Assembly: GCA_007119405.1 (NCBI GenBank)
Contig: SKPT01000647.1
Coordinates: 1 to 6,319, forward strand
From: Phycisphaeraceae bacterium
GTDB lineage: Bacteria > Planctomycetota > Phycisphaerae > Phycisphaerales > Phycisphaeraceae
Length of the DNA: 6,319 nucleotides
Direction of reading: 5' to 3'
Part shown: positions 1 through 5,875 of the stretch, piece by piece
Layout: each line of letters starts with the position of its first letter
How positions within the stretch are numbered: position 1 is the stretch's first letter
The notes under the pieces: generated by a model
Seen by the model: only the letters and a program-made list of their open reading frames with translations
Told to the model about the DNA's origin: nothing
Databases searched by the model: none
Position numbers and translations under genes: made by a program

Positions 1-120
1 GCATGTTGCAGCAGTCGACGCTGTTTGGCAATTGAGGGGGAAGGCACGCAGGCACGAAGCAGAAAGGGCCGCGGGGTGTGTGGGGGGTGGAGCGTGTATG
101 TGGCGTGGTGTGTGGCGGGG
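1..120. other. Non-coding G/T-rich segment at left edge
   Basis: I see no credible gene here; reading frames crossing it have no recognisable domain, no ribosome binding site and low-complexity composition. The plus strand is strongly G-rich and G/T-biased from about 66 onward, with G runs at 36-40, 66-68, 73-76, 82-87 and 117-123. Three of the runs are closely spaced, so a G-quadruplex is conceivable, but the fourth is about 29 bases away and the spacing is not canonical. The stretch lies beyond the palindrome cluster that follows the ABC ATPase gene. Together with 121-352 it forms a 352-base gene-free region whose only strong content is palindromes. Confidence 0.5.
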
Positions 121-212
121 GGGTGCCACTGACAAGCCCGTCCTCGGGCTTGTCAGTGTGTACGCCGACTCGCCCTGGCAAGCTCCGCAGACGCCGCTCG
201 TCAGTGGCACCC
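121..212. repeat. Palindromic element 1, with GTGCCAC/GTGGCAC ends
   Basis: A 13-base arm at 121-133 (GGGTGCCACTGAC) is the exact reverse complement of 200-212. The left arm overlaps a separate perfect hairpin at 127-158, so two mutually exclusive folds are possible. It directly adjoins a second palindrome (214-295) whose ends share GTGCCAC/GTGGCAC, suggesting two copies of one REP-like or non-autonomous element family placed side by side. It lies downstream of the ABC ATPase stop codon, in intergenic DNA. Confidence 0.65.
127..158. repeat. Perfect hairpin: 14-bp stem, 4-nt loop
   Basis: CACTGACAAGCCCG (127-140) and its exact reverse complement (145-158) flank the loop TCCT. No T tract follows on either strand, so it is not a textbook Rho-independent terminator. 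It could still end or protect the 3' end of the minus-strand transcript coming from the ABC ATPase gene. The stem sequence CAAGCC recurs in the neighbouring palindrome, which points to a repeat family and not a single-purpose terminator. Confidence 0.7.
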
Positions 213-213
213 G

Positions 214-295
214 GTGCCACGGCTTGACCGCGAAGCGGCAAGCCGTGCGGTCCTCGGCAAACGCACGGCTTGCCCTTCGGGACAAGCCGTGGCAC
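214..295. repeat. Palindromic element 2, nested stem structure
   Basis: The outer arms GTGCCACGGCTTG (214-226) and 283-295 are exact reverse complements. Inside them CGAAG (231-235) pairs with CTTCG (275-279), and GGCAAGCCGTGCG (237-249) pairs exactly with 262-274 around a 12-base loop. In total 31 base pairs can form in one long, slightly bulged hairpin. The short spacer CCG at 211-213 also lets GTGGCAC (204-210) pair with GTGCCAC (214-220), linking this element to element 1. It begins about 58 bases past the stop codon of the ABC ATPase gene and has no T tract. Confidence 0.7.
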
Positions 296-352
296 ACCAG
301 GGCTTGAGGATCAAGTCGGCCATTCGAAGGTCAAACAAACCACGCGGCATCA

Positions 353-1498
353 TCAACCCACCGCCGCATCGGCGGCCTGCGACGCCGTCAGGTTCCGCCC
401 ATGCTCGCCCGGCTCGAACAGGTGCGTCCGCGTCATGTCCACGTGCAGTGACACCTTCCCACCTTCGGCCAGCGGCTGGGCCTTGAGCCGGGCGATGACG
501 CGCTCGTGCTCGCTGGTGTAAAGGTACACGTCCATCACGTCGCCCAGCGGCTCGACGACGTCGACGCGCAGCTCCACCGCCCGCATCGGCCCGCCCGCGT
601 CGCCGTCGGCGAGCGTGAACGCCTCCGGCCGCACGCCCAGCACCGCCGTCCCTTGCACGCGGTCCACCACGGCCCGGGCCTGCTCCGACGTCAGCGCCAG
701 CGACAGCCCGCCGCCCTGGAAGCGCAGCCCGTCGCCCTCGCCGACGATGTGCCCCTGGACCAGGTTCATCGGCGGGCTGCCCAGGAACCCGGCGACGAAG
801 CGGTTGGCCGGCTGGTTGTAGACCGTCAGCGGCGCGGCGCACTGCTGCACGAGCCCGTCGGACATGACCACCACGCGATCGCCCAGCGTCATCGCCTCCT
901 CCTGGTCGTGCGTGACGTAGATGCTCGTGGTCCGCAGCCGCTTGTGCAACCGCTTGAGCTCGGCGCGCATCTCCACGCGCAGCCTGGCGTCGAGGTTGCT
1001 CAGCGGCTCGTCGAACAGGAACGCCGCCGGCTCGCGCACGATCGCCCGCCCCAGCGCCACGCGCTGCCGCTGTCCGCCGGACAGCTCGCGCGGCTTGCGC
1101 TGCAGCAGCTCCGTCAAGCCCAGCAGCCGGGCCGCGTCGTGCACCTTGCGGTCGATCTCGCGGCGCGGCATCCGGCGCAGCTTCAACCCGAAGGCCATGT
1201 TCTTGTACGCCGTCATGTGCGGGTACAGCGCGTAGTTCTGAAAGACCATCGCGATGTCGCGCTGCTTGGGCGAAAGCTCGTTGACCACCCGCCCGGCGAT
1301 GCGGATCGTGCCCTCGGTGATCTGCTCGAGCCCGGCGATCATCCGCAGGGTCGTCGACTTGCCGCAGCCAGAGGGCCCGACGATGACGATGAACTCACCC
1401 TCGGCGATGTCGAGGCTGACGTTCTTCGCGGCCACGACGCCGCCGGGGTACACCTTGCCGACGTTCTCGAGCTGGACGTGAGCCATTGGCATCGTCAT
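353..1498 (-). CDS. Sugar ABC transporter ATP-binding subunit, MalK/UgpC/MsmK type
   Basis: This is a cytoplasmic ATPase that would power uptake of an oligosaccharide through a membrane permease pair. The 381 residues match the usual family length of about 360-380. Visible motifs are Walker [10 protein letters not shown] (41-49), a Q-loop in FQNYALYP (Q87), the signature LSGGQ (139-143), Walker B FLFDEP (160-165), D-loop SNLD (167-170) and the H-loop histidine in VTHDQ (H197). The C-terminal part from about 240 has the TOBE-type regulatory domain seen in MalK-like proteins, including GVRPE (288-292). Three ATG codons (1498, 1492, 1486) are in frame and none has a clear Shine-Dalgarno; alignment with family N-termini (MAxVxLxNV) favours 1486, four residues in. 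The 5' end lies one base from a long palindrome. Permease and binding-protein genes are not in the window. The sugar specificity is inferred from the neighbouring amylase; glycerol-3-phosphate or other glycosides cannot be excluded, so no symbol is given. Confidence 0.95.
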   Translation of the reverse strand: MTMPMAHVQLENVGKVYPGGVVAAKNVSLDIAEGEFIVIVGPSGCGKSTTLRMIAGLEQITEGTIRIAGRVVNELSPKQRDIAMVFQNYALYPHMTAYKNMAFGLKLRRMPRREIDRKVHDAARLLGLTELLQRKPRELSGGQRQRVALGRAIVREPAAFLFDEPLSNLDARLRVEMRAELKRLHKRLRTTSIYVTHDQEEAMTLGDRVVVMSDGLVQQCAAPLTVYNQPANRFVAGFLGSPPMNLVQGHIVGEGDGLRFQGGGLSLALTSEQARAVVDRVQGTAVLGVRPEAFTLADGDAGGPMRAVELRVDVVEPLGDVMDVYLYTSEHERVIARLKAQPLAEGGKVSLHVDMTRTHLFEPGEHGRNLTASQAADAAVG

Positions 1499-1499
1499 T

Positions 1500-1589
1500 G
1501 TAGGGTGGGTAGAGCGAAGCGAAACCCGCCGAGTCGGCCGACAATCAACGACATTCGCGGTGGGTTTCGCTTCGCTCTACCCACCCTAC
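1500..1589. repeat. Near-perfect 32-bp inverted repeat (REP/MITE-like)
   Basis: Arms at 1500-1531 and 1558-1589 are reverse complements with one mismatch, which is G-U pairable in RNA of one polarity. The arm starts GTAGGGTGGGTAGAGCGAAG. The 26-base centre contains the perfect 10-bp palindrome GTCGGCCGAC (1533-1542). Sequences of this style (GTAGGGTGGGT...AAACCCACC) are familiar as dispersed intergenic repeats in many bacterial genomes and are often mistranslated into peptides such as WVERSETH. Here it fills the whole gap between amylase and ABC ATPase genes. It contains the amylase stop codon and may act as a hairpin terminator or mRNA 3'-end stabiliser, although there is no T tract. Confidence 0.85.
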
Positions 1590-4500
1590 CCAGTGCCGCG
1601 TCGCCGCCGAAGCATCAGCATCGCCACCGTCAGCAGCAGCCCCGTCGCCGGCTCGGGCACCGTCGCACTGTCGCCGACGAGCAACTGCACGAACGCCGTG
1701 ACGTCCCCGGTGTCGAACGCCCCGTCGCCGTTGACGTCCCCCAGCAGCACGGGGTCGACGCCATGCGCCGCGTGGTAGGCGGCCGGGTCCGTCAGCGCCA
1801 GCACGAAGGCCGCGACGTCGCCGGTGTCCACGACGCCGTCGAGGTTCATGTCGCCCAGCGGGTGCTCGATGACCGTGCTCAGGGCGTCGTAATGCTCGAG
1901 CGTCGCCGCGCTCACCAGCGCGTCGTCGTGCAGTGTCGCCAGGCGATCGCCCAGCAGCCACCAGTCGTCGAGGCCGACGAGCCCATCGCCGGTGAAGTCG
2001 CCGGCCGGGTTGAACATCGCCCCGTCGCTGAGCACCAGCTCGCGCATCAAATCCACGTCCGCCTCGCCCCACGCCCCGTCAAACGTCACGTCCCCCAGGC
2101 CCGCGCCGATGTCCGTCTCGACGTACTGCCCCGTGAAGCGCTGGACGTTGACGCTGCCCGTGGGCCGGAAGCTGACGACGGTGATCGCGTGATTGCCATG
2201 GGCCATGCCGAAGAAGCCGTGGTCGAACAGGTCGCGGTCGAAGCGCCCGGCGTGGTTGGCCGGGCCGAGCATGCCCAGCACCTCGTCGTCCGTGACGTTG
2301 GGCGCGAGGTTGAGAAAGACATGCACGCTGTCGGCCGTGGCGTCCACGCTGCGCACGAGCAGTTGCCGGTCATTGACGTTGCCGTCGATCGGCTCCAGCG
2401 CCGCGATCTCGCTCTCCGGCGGCAGGCGGTCAAGATAGACCGGCTGGCGGAAGTCGGTAAAGATCGCCGGCCCGCCGTCGTCGCGATGGCGAAACGCCCG
2501 CACCGTCAGAAAGTGAAGCCCGTCCGCCAACTGCGTCGCGTCGATCTGCTGCATGTACTGGCCATCGCCGTCCGCGGCGAAGTAGCCCGGCTCGTGCACG
2601 TCGGTGAACGCCTGGAAGCCGTACGCCACCGATCCCGGCTCGGTGCTCACGAAGCCTTCGCCCGTCACGTCCAGCCCATCGTTGAAGCGGAAGATCGCGT
2701 TGTCGCCATCGGCGTCCTCGTCGCGGTGCACGCCCAGCAGGTGCACCGCGCTGGTGTGCAGCCGGATCTCGAAGCTGTCGTCGCGGATCACCTCGATGTC
2801 GTGGATGCGCGTTGTCGCGTTGGAGCCGGTGCCTTGCGTTGGCGCGTCGCCCTGGCCGACCATCGTGAACGCCACATTCGACAGCGACAGCTCGCCCTGC
2901 GGCCCCGACGGCCCGTAGATGAGATAGCCCCGTCCATGCTCCCCGCCGCCGGGGGCGCGGTTGCGCGGCACGGTGAGGTTCACCTGGCCATGCTCGTCGA
3001 CGATCAGCAGCTCCGGCACGTCGTCGTGCGGGTCGACCGCGGCGTCCGACGCGTTGCCGGTCAGCTCGATCAGCGGCGTGCCCGGCGCAAAGGCCGTGGG
3101 CACCGTGCGGTTGTCGAAGCCCGCGTCCAGGCGGTTGCTCAGGATCGTCAGCGCGCTGTTCTCGCGCTCGAAGATGAGCATTTCCTTGGCGTCGCCGCCC
3201 GGCGTGCGGTCGAGGTAGTTGCCCCGGCCGTGCGTGCGGCGGATTTCGACGAGCCGGGTGATGGTGTCGCCGTACTGCCCGCCCAGCGCGTCGCCCCGGC
3301 CGGCGGCGGGGAAGTCGCGGTCGCCGAACTCCTGCGCGTCCATGTACACCACCGCGTGGCCCGGGCGCATCAGCACGTAGGCGTGGGCGACGTTGTCCAG
3401 GTAAGGCCCGCCGTCGTCGTGGCTGGCGACGAACGCCACGCCCTGGCTGCCGTTGTTCGCCAGTCCGTCGTCGTTCACGGCGAAGCTGGCGTTGACGACG
3501 TCGCGCCAGTCGTTGGCCAGGCCGTTGCCCGTGAGGTTGTCGCGCATCGCGAAATACAGCGGAAAGTCCAGCGCATCGCGGTTGCCGCCGACCACGCCGC
3601 GGTCGTGCGGGTCGATGTCCTTGCGCACGTAGTCCTGCAGCACGCCCATGTTCCCGTCAAAGACCTCGCTGAAGCTGAACACGTCGCGCGGCGAGCCGTC
3701 CAAGTGCGTGTCCGGGATCGCGTCGAACACCGCCAGGTCGAAGAAGTTCAGCACCCACGGCGGCACATGCTTGGCCGCGTCGATGCGGAAGCCCGCCACG
3801 CCCACGTCCTGCACCATCCACCGCGCGTGACGCATGATCAGCCCCATCGCGTTCTCCGCCACGGCGTCGCCGGCCATGGGATCATCAACATTGAAGTCGT
3901 ACAGCGTCACCTGCTGGTTCAGCGCCGGGTCCCACGCGGTCCGCCCGCCCAGGTCGCGGTCCGGATAGAACCGCGCGTTGGCGGGGTCCGGCTGGTTGTA
4001 CCACGAGCCGGCGGGGATGTTCTGCGGATCGTCCGGGTCCACCGGGTGGCGGATGAGCTGGTGGTTGGTCGCGTGATCGATCGAGATCAGCCCCGCCAGG
4101 CGCCCGGCGAAGACGTCGTCCTCCAGGCTCATGGGCGGGTGGAAGTCGCCATGCGTCCCCGGCACGCCCCACGGGTCCGCGTCGCCGTCCGGGTCCTCGA
4201 GCACGAAGCCCGGGTAGCCGCCGGCCTCGATAAACCCGGGCGTGGTGTTGTCGCGGAAGCCGTTGTGGTTGATGAGAAAGTCGGCGTAGACGCCCACGCC
4301 GGCGCGCGACGCCTTGTCGATCATCGCGCGGAAGCCCGTCTCCGTGCCGTAGAACGTCTCATGCCCCGGCGCGCCGAGGTCGAAGCGATCGAACACGTCG
4401 TAGCCGACCGAATGCCCGCCGCTGTCGGCGCGCGACGGCGGCGGCACCCACATCGAGCCGTAGCCCGCCATGAAAACGTCGGCCATGCGATGCTCGATCG

Positions 4501-4627
4501 TCTCCCAGCGGGCATCAAAAAGCTGAAGCGTCGGCGGTGGCGAGACGTCCTGCCCCGCCGCCGAGCCCCACCCCAGCGCCACGATCAACACCATCAGCCA
4601 ACGGCAACGGCGCTTGTGCAACGTCAT
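1586..4627 (-). CDS. Secreted GH13 alpha-amylase with dockerin-type repeats and PEP-CTERM tail
   Basis: The product should hydrolyse alpha-1,4-glucans outside the cytoplasm. Numbering from the chosen start gives 1013 residues. Residues 1-26 form a signal peptide (basic start, hydrophobic core, GSAAGQ). The GH13 barrel follows, with region I DFLINH (116-121), DFNVDDP (244-250), region II GFRIDAAKH (279-287, nucleophile D283), region III FSEVFD (acid E321) and region IV ASHDD (H403, D404). Region IV has Ser where Asn is usual, but the catalytic triad is intact. A domain C-like region and Ig-like beta-sandwich sequence reach about 835. EF-hand/dockerin-type loops lie at 845-896 (GDVTFDG, GDFTGDG) and 925-986 (GDMNLDG, GDVNGDG). 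VPEP (990-993), a hydrophobic stretch and RRRR form the PEP-CTERM. The ATG at 4627 is chosen because GAGGG lies 9 bases upstream and the signal peptide starts there. ATG 4636 directly abuts that GAGGG, and GTG 4729 overlaps the upstream stop but would bury the signal peptide. The stop codon lies inside a palindromic repeat. Confidence 0.93.
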   Translation of the reverse strand: MTLHKRRCRWLMVLIVALGWGSAAGQDVSPPPTLQLFDARWETIEHRMADVFMAGYGSMWVPPPSRADSGGHSVGYDVFDRFDLGAPGHETFYGTETGFRAMIDKASRAGVGVYADFLINHNGFRDNTTPGFIEAGGYPGFVLEDPDGDADPWGVPGTHGDFHPPMSLEDDVFAGRLAGLISIDHATNHQLIRHPVDPDDPQNIPAGSWYNQPDPANARFYPDRDLGGRTAWDPALNQQVTLYDFNVDDPMAGDAVAENAMGLIMRHARWMVQDVGVAGFRIDAAKHVPPWVLNFFDLAVFDAIPDTHLDGSPRDVFSFSEVFDGNMGVLQDYVRKDIDPHDRGVVGGNRDALDFPLYFAMRDNLTGNGLANDWRDVVNASFAVNDDGLANNGSQGVAFVASHDDGGPYLDNVAHAYVLMRPGHAVVYMDAQEFGDRDFPAAGRGDALGGQYGDTITRLVEIRRTHGRGNYLDRTPGGDAKEMLIFERENSALTILSNRLDAGFDNRTVPTAFAPGTPLIELTGNASDAAVDPHDDVPELLIVDEHGQVNLTVPRNRAPGGGEHGRGYLIYGPSGPQGELSLSNVAFTMVGQGDAPTQGTGSNATTRIHDIEVIRDDSFEIRLHTSAVHLLGVHRDEDADGDNAIFRFNDGLDVTGEGFVSTEPGSVAYGFQAFTDVHEPGYFAADGDGQYMQQIDATQLADGLHFLTVRAFRHRDDGGPAIFTDFRQPVYLDRLPPESEIAALEPIDGNVNDRQLLVRSVDATADSVHVFLNLAPNVTDDEVLGMLGPANHAGRFDRDLFDHGFFGMAHGNHAITVVSFRPTGSVNVQRFTGQYVETDIGAGLGDVTFDGAWGEADVDLMRELVLSDGAMFNPAGDFTGDGLVGLDDWWLLGDRLATLHDDALVSAATLEHYDALSTVIEHPLGDMNLDGVVDTGDVAAFVLALTDPAAYHAAHGVDPVLLGDVNGDGAFDTGDVTAFVQLLVGDSATVPEPATGLLLTVAMLMLRRRRGTG

Positions 4628-4636
4628 CCGGCTCAT

Positions 4637-4641
4637 CCCTC
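4637..4641 (-). promoter_or_regulatory. Ribosome binding site for the amylase
   Basis: On the minus strand GAGGG lies 9 bases before the ATG at 4627. The alternative ATG at 4636 directly abuts the GAGGG with no spacing, so this site decides the start in favour of 4627. Confidence 0.6.
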
Positions 4642-4657
4642 GCAGCCGCCCGTGCCC

Positions 4658-4697
4658 AAAAAAACGTGGCCCGCGCCCCTTGGCTCGAACCACGTCC
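4658..4697 (-). terminator. Possible Rho-independent terminator between binding protein and amylase genes
   Basis: Read on the minus strand, ACGTGG (4690-4695) pairs exactly with CCACGT (4664-4669) around a 20-base loop and runs straight into seven T residues (4658-4664). G-U pairs could extend the stem by two. The stem is short and the loop long, so termination may be partial. It lies in the 98-base gap between the stop of the upstream gene and the amylase start. If active, it would reduce read-through, so the amylase would be expressed below the binding protein or from its own promoter, which I could not identify. Confidence 0.4.
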
Positions 4698-4725
4698 GCC
4701 CAGCCCCGCCCGGGCTCGGCTCGCT

Positions 4726-5658
4726 TCACCGCCGCCGCCGCAGCAGCATCAGCCCGCCGAGGCCCAGCAGCGCCAGGCTGCCCGGCTCCGGCACGCTGGC
4801 GGCGCCCCCGCCCACCAGCATCTGCACGAACGGTGCCACGTCGCCGGTGTCGAACGCGCCATCCGCATTGATGTCGCCCGCCTCGAGCATCGTCGCCTCA
4901 TCCACGCCGAACTGGTCCTGGTAGGCCTGCGGGTCCGTCAGCGCCAGGACGAACGGCGCCACGTCGCCCGTGTCGACGACGCCGTCGAAGTTCATGTCGC
5001 CGACGATGATGTCCGGGATCGCCTCGTCGACGATCGCCCGGAGCCGACCGTTGGGCAGGTCCAGCGTGATGATCAGCGTCTGGTCCGGCTCCTCGGTGAC
5101 GATGGGCACGTCCCCCGCGAAGTGCCCGAGGTCGTCGCCAACGGCGAAGTCCCAGTTGTCCTCCATCCGCAGCTTGAACCAGTAGTCGCCCGGCTCGGGG
5201 ACCAGCACTTCGCCCTGGTGCACGCCGTCGCCCAGGTCCGTCAGGCCCACCACCGGCTCGGTCCAATCGTTGAACGAGCCCATCACCTCCCAGTTCCAGC
5301 CCAGGTCGACCCACCCGACGCGCGGCCCCTCGGGCAGCCAGCCGTCGTCGGCCGGCTCGGGGAAGAAGTTGACGGTAAGCTCGCCGGTGTCGTCCATGAG
5401 CACGCGCACGTCGGAGCCGGGCCAGTCCAACCCGTCTTCCCAGTCGTCGGTGGCCACCTTGAACTCGTACGGCTCGCCGGGCGCGAGTCCCGTGACGGTG
5501 GCCTGAAAGTGCCCGGGGCTGATCTCGTCCATGTCGGTCAGGCCCCAGTCGTTGAAGCTGCCGCGCAGGTACCACGTCGGCTCCTCCTGCGCCCACGCGC
5601 TGCCCGGCACCAGCGCCATCGCCGCCATCACCACCGCCGCGATCCACCGTTTGTCCAT
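4726..5658 (-). CDS. Secreted two-domain starch-binding-like protein with dockerin pair and PEP-CTERM
   Basis: This 310-residue protein has a signal peptide (1-23, ending AWAQ) and no catalytic motif. Two related beta-sandwich units follow, at about 28-103 and 122-210. Each has the GSFNDW signature (33-38 and 127-132) and an aromatic-rich EFKV or WFKL strand. This pattern resembles the early-set, CBM20/CBM48 or pullulanase X25-type modules that bind alpha-glucans; glucan binding is inferred, not shown. Residues 219-282 hold a dockerin-type pair (GDMNFDGVVDTGDV and GDINADGAFDTGDV), very like the second pair in the downstream amylase. VPEP (289-292), a Leu/Gly-rich segment and RRRR close the protein as a PEP-CTERM sorting signal. 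The ATG at 5658 has AGGAG 7 bases upstream and begins a good signal peptide. It lies upstream of the amylase on the same strand and is a paralogue of the partial gene at the right edge. A likely job is holding glucan at the surface for the amylase. Confidence 0.88.
   Translation of the reverse strand: MDKRWIAAVVMAAMALVPGSAWAQEEPTWYLRGSFNDWGLTDMDEISPGHFQATVTGLAPGEPYEFKVATDDWEDGLDWPGSDVRVLMDDTGELTVNFFPEPADDGWLPEGPRVGWVDLGWNWEVMGSFNDWTEPVVGLTDLGDGVHQGEVLVPEPGDYWFKLRMEDNWDFAVGDDLGHFAGDVPIVTEEPDQTLIITLDLPNGRLRAIVDEAIPDIIVGDMNFDGVVDTGDVAPFVLALTDPQAYQDQFGVDEATMLEAGDINADGAFDTGDVAPFVQMLVGGGAASVPEPGSLALLGLGGLMLLRRRR
4730..4776 (-). repeat. 47-base direct repeat, copy 1 (PEP-CTERM coding end)
   Basis: The 47 bases here are identical to 5880-5926. 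They encode the Leu/Gly-rich membrane segment and Arg cluster at the C terminus of the 310-residue protein. Identity ends abruptly on both sides, although the proteins stay similar further upstream. Confidence 0.8.
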
Positions 5659-5665
5659 GACCTCG

Positions 5666-5670
5666 CTCCT
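5666..5670 (-). promoter_or_regulatory. Ribosome binding site for the starch-binding-like protein
   Basis: AGGAG on the minus strand sits 7 bases before the ATG at 5658, within AGGAGCGAGG. This is a strong Shine-Dalgarno at good spacing and supports the chosen start. The leader just upstream is the inverted repeat at 5678-5777. Confidence 0.7.
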
Positions 5671-5677
5671 GCTGAAA

Positions 5678-5777
5678 AACCGCGACGGTGCGAAGAAGGC
5701 GAAGGCCGCGAAGGAGAAGCCCTTGGCATGACCCTCTGCAACTTCGCCCCTTTGCTTGCCTTGGCTGCTTCGCGGTT
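5678..5777. repeat. Imperfect inverted repeat rich in GCGAAG units, in the gene leader
   Basis: The ends AACCGCGA (5678-5685) and TCGCGGTT (5770-5777) are exact reverse complements. The interior arms are made of GCGAAG/GGCGAAGG-type units on the left and CTTCG/CCTTGG units on the right, which pair imperfectly. The element resembles dispersed intergenic repeats of the form CCGCGAAG...CTTCGCGG that I associate with planctomycete and other bacterial genomes; that association is from memory. It occupies nearly the whole leader between the upstream terminator and the ribosome binding site, so any promoter of the 310-residue gene must lie in or next to it. I found no convincing -35/-10 pair. Confidence 0.5.
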
Positions 5778-5807
5778 GGCCGCTTGATCAACCGACCACC
5801 GGCTCAT

Positions 5808-5821
5808 TCAGAGGCCTCTGA
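5808..5821. repeat. Perfect 14-bp palindrome
   Basis: TCAGAGGCCTCTGA is a perfect palindrome lying 7 bases beyond the stem of the neighbouring terminator hairpin. It may be an operator for the downstream gene, a dyad forming part of the termination region, or chance. Confidence 0.4.
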
Positions 5822-5858
5822 TTTCAAAGGAGCCGCCGCCGGTTGCGGCCGCGGCTCC
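5820..5858 (-). terminator. Hairpin terminator after the right-edge gene
   Basis: On the minus strand GGAGCCGC, one mismatch, GCCG, loop CAAC, CGGC, one mismatch and GCGGCTCC form a hairpin with 12 base pairs and one 1x1 internal loop (5829-5858). It starts 17 bases after the stop codon at 5876-5878. The tail reads TTTGAAATC, so the U tract is weak, but the stem is very GC-rich. It should separate the partial gene from the 310-residue gene and suggests the latter has its own promoter. Confidence 0.6.
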
Positions 5859-5875
5859 GGGCTCGCGTGTCACGC

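Noticed and set aside
121..310. CRISPR array or tRNA-like structure in the left palindrome cluster
   Set aside because: There are no regularly spaced direct repeats with unique spacers, and no cloverleaf or CCA end. The pattern is inverted repeats only.
1545..1600. Peptide-coding potential of the GTAGGGTGGG repeat ([12 protein letters not shown] translations)
   Set aside because: Such translations are well-known artefacts of this type of dispersed palindromic repeat; no start, ribosome binding site or domain supports them.
4628..4729. Extension of the amylase to a GTG at 4729 overlapping the preceding stop codon (possible translational coupling)
   Set aside because: It would put 34 non-conserved residues, encoded by the apparent terminator and ribosome binding site, ahead of a good signal peptide. 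ATG 4627 has a GAGGG at proper spacing.
506..4924. A 1472-codon open frame on the plus strand opposite the amylase and ABC ATPase genes
   Set aside because: It is an antisense shadow created by high-GC codon bias. The translation is dominated by R, A, V, H and Q without domains, it crosses the intergenic palindrome, and both opposing genes have intact family motifs.
4537..5787. Long plus-strand open frame opposite the starch-binding-like gene
   Set aside because: It runs antisense to a gene with a signal peptide, dockerin pair and PEP-CTERM. Its own translation is low-complexity, without recognisable features.
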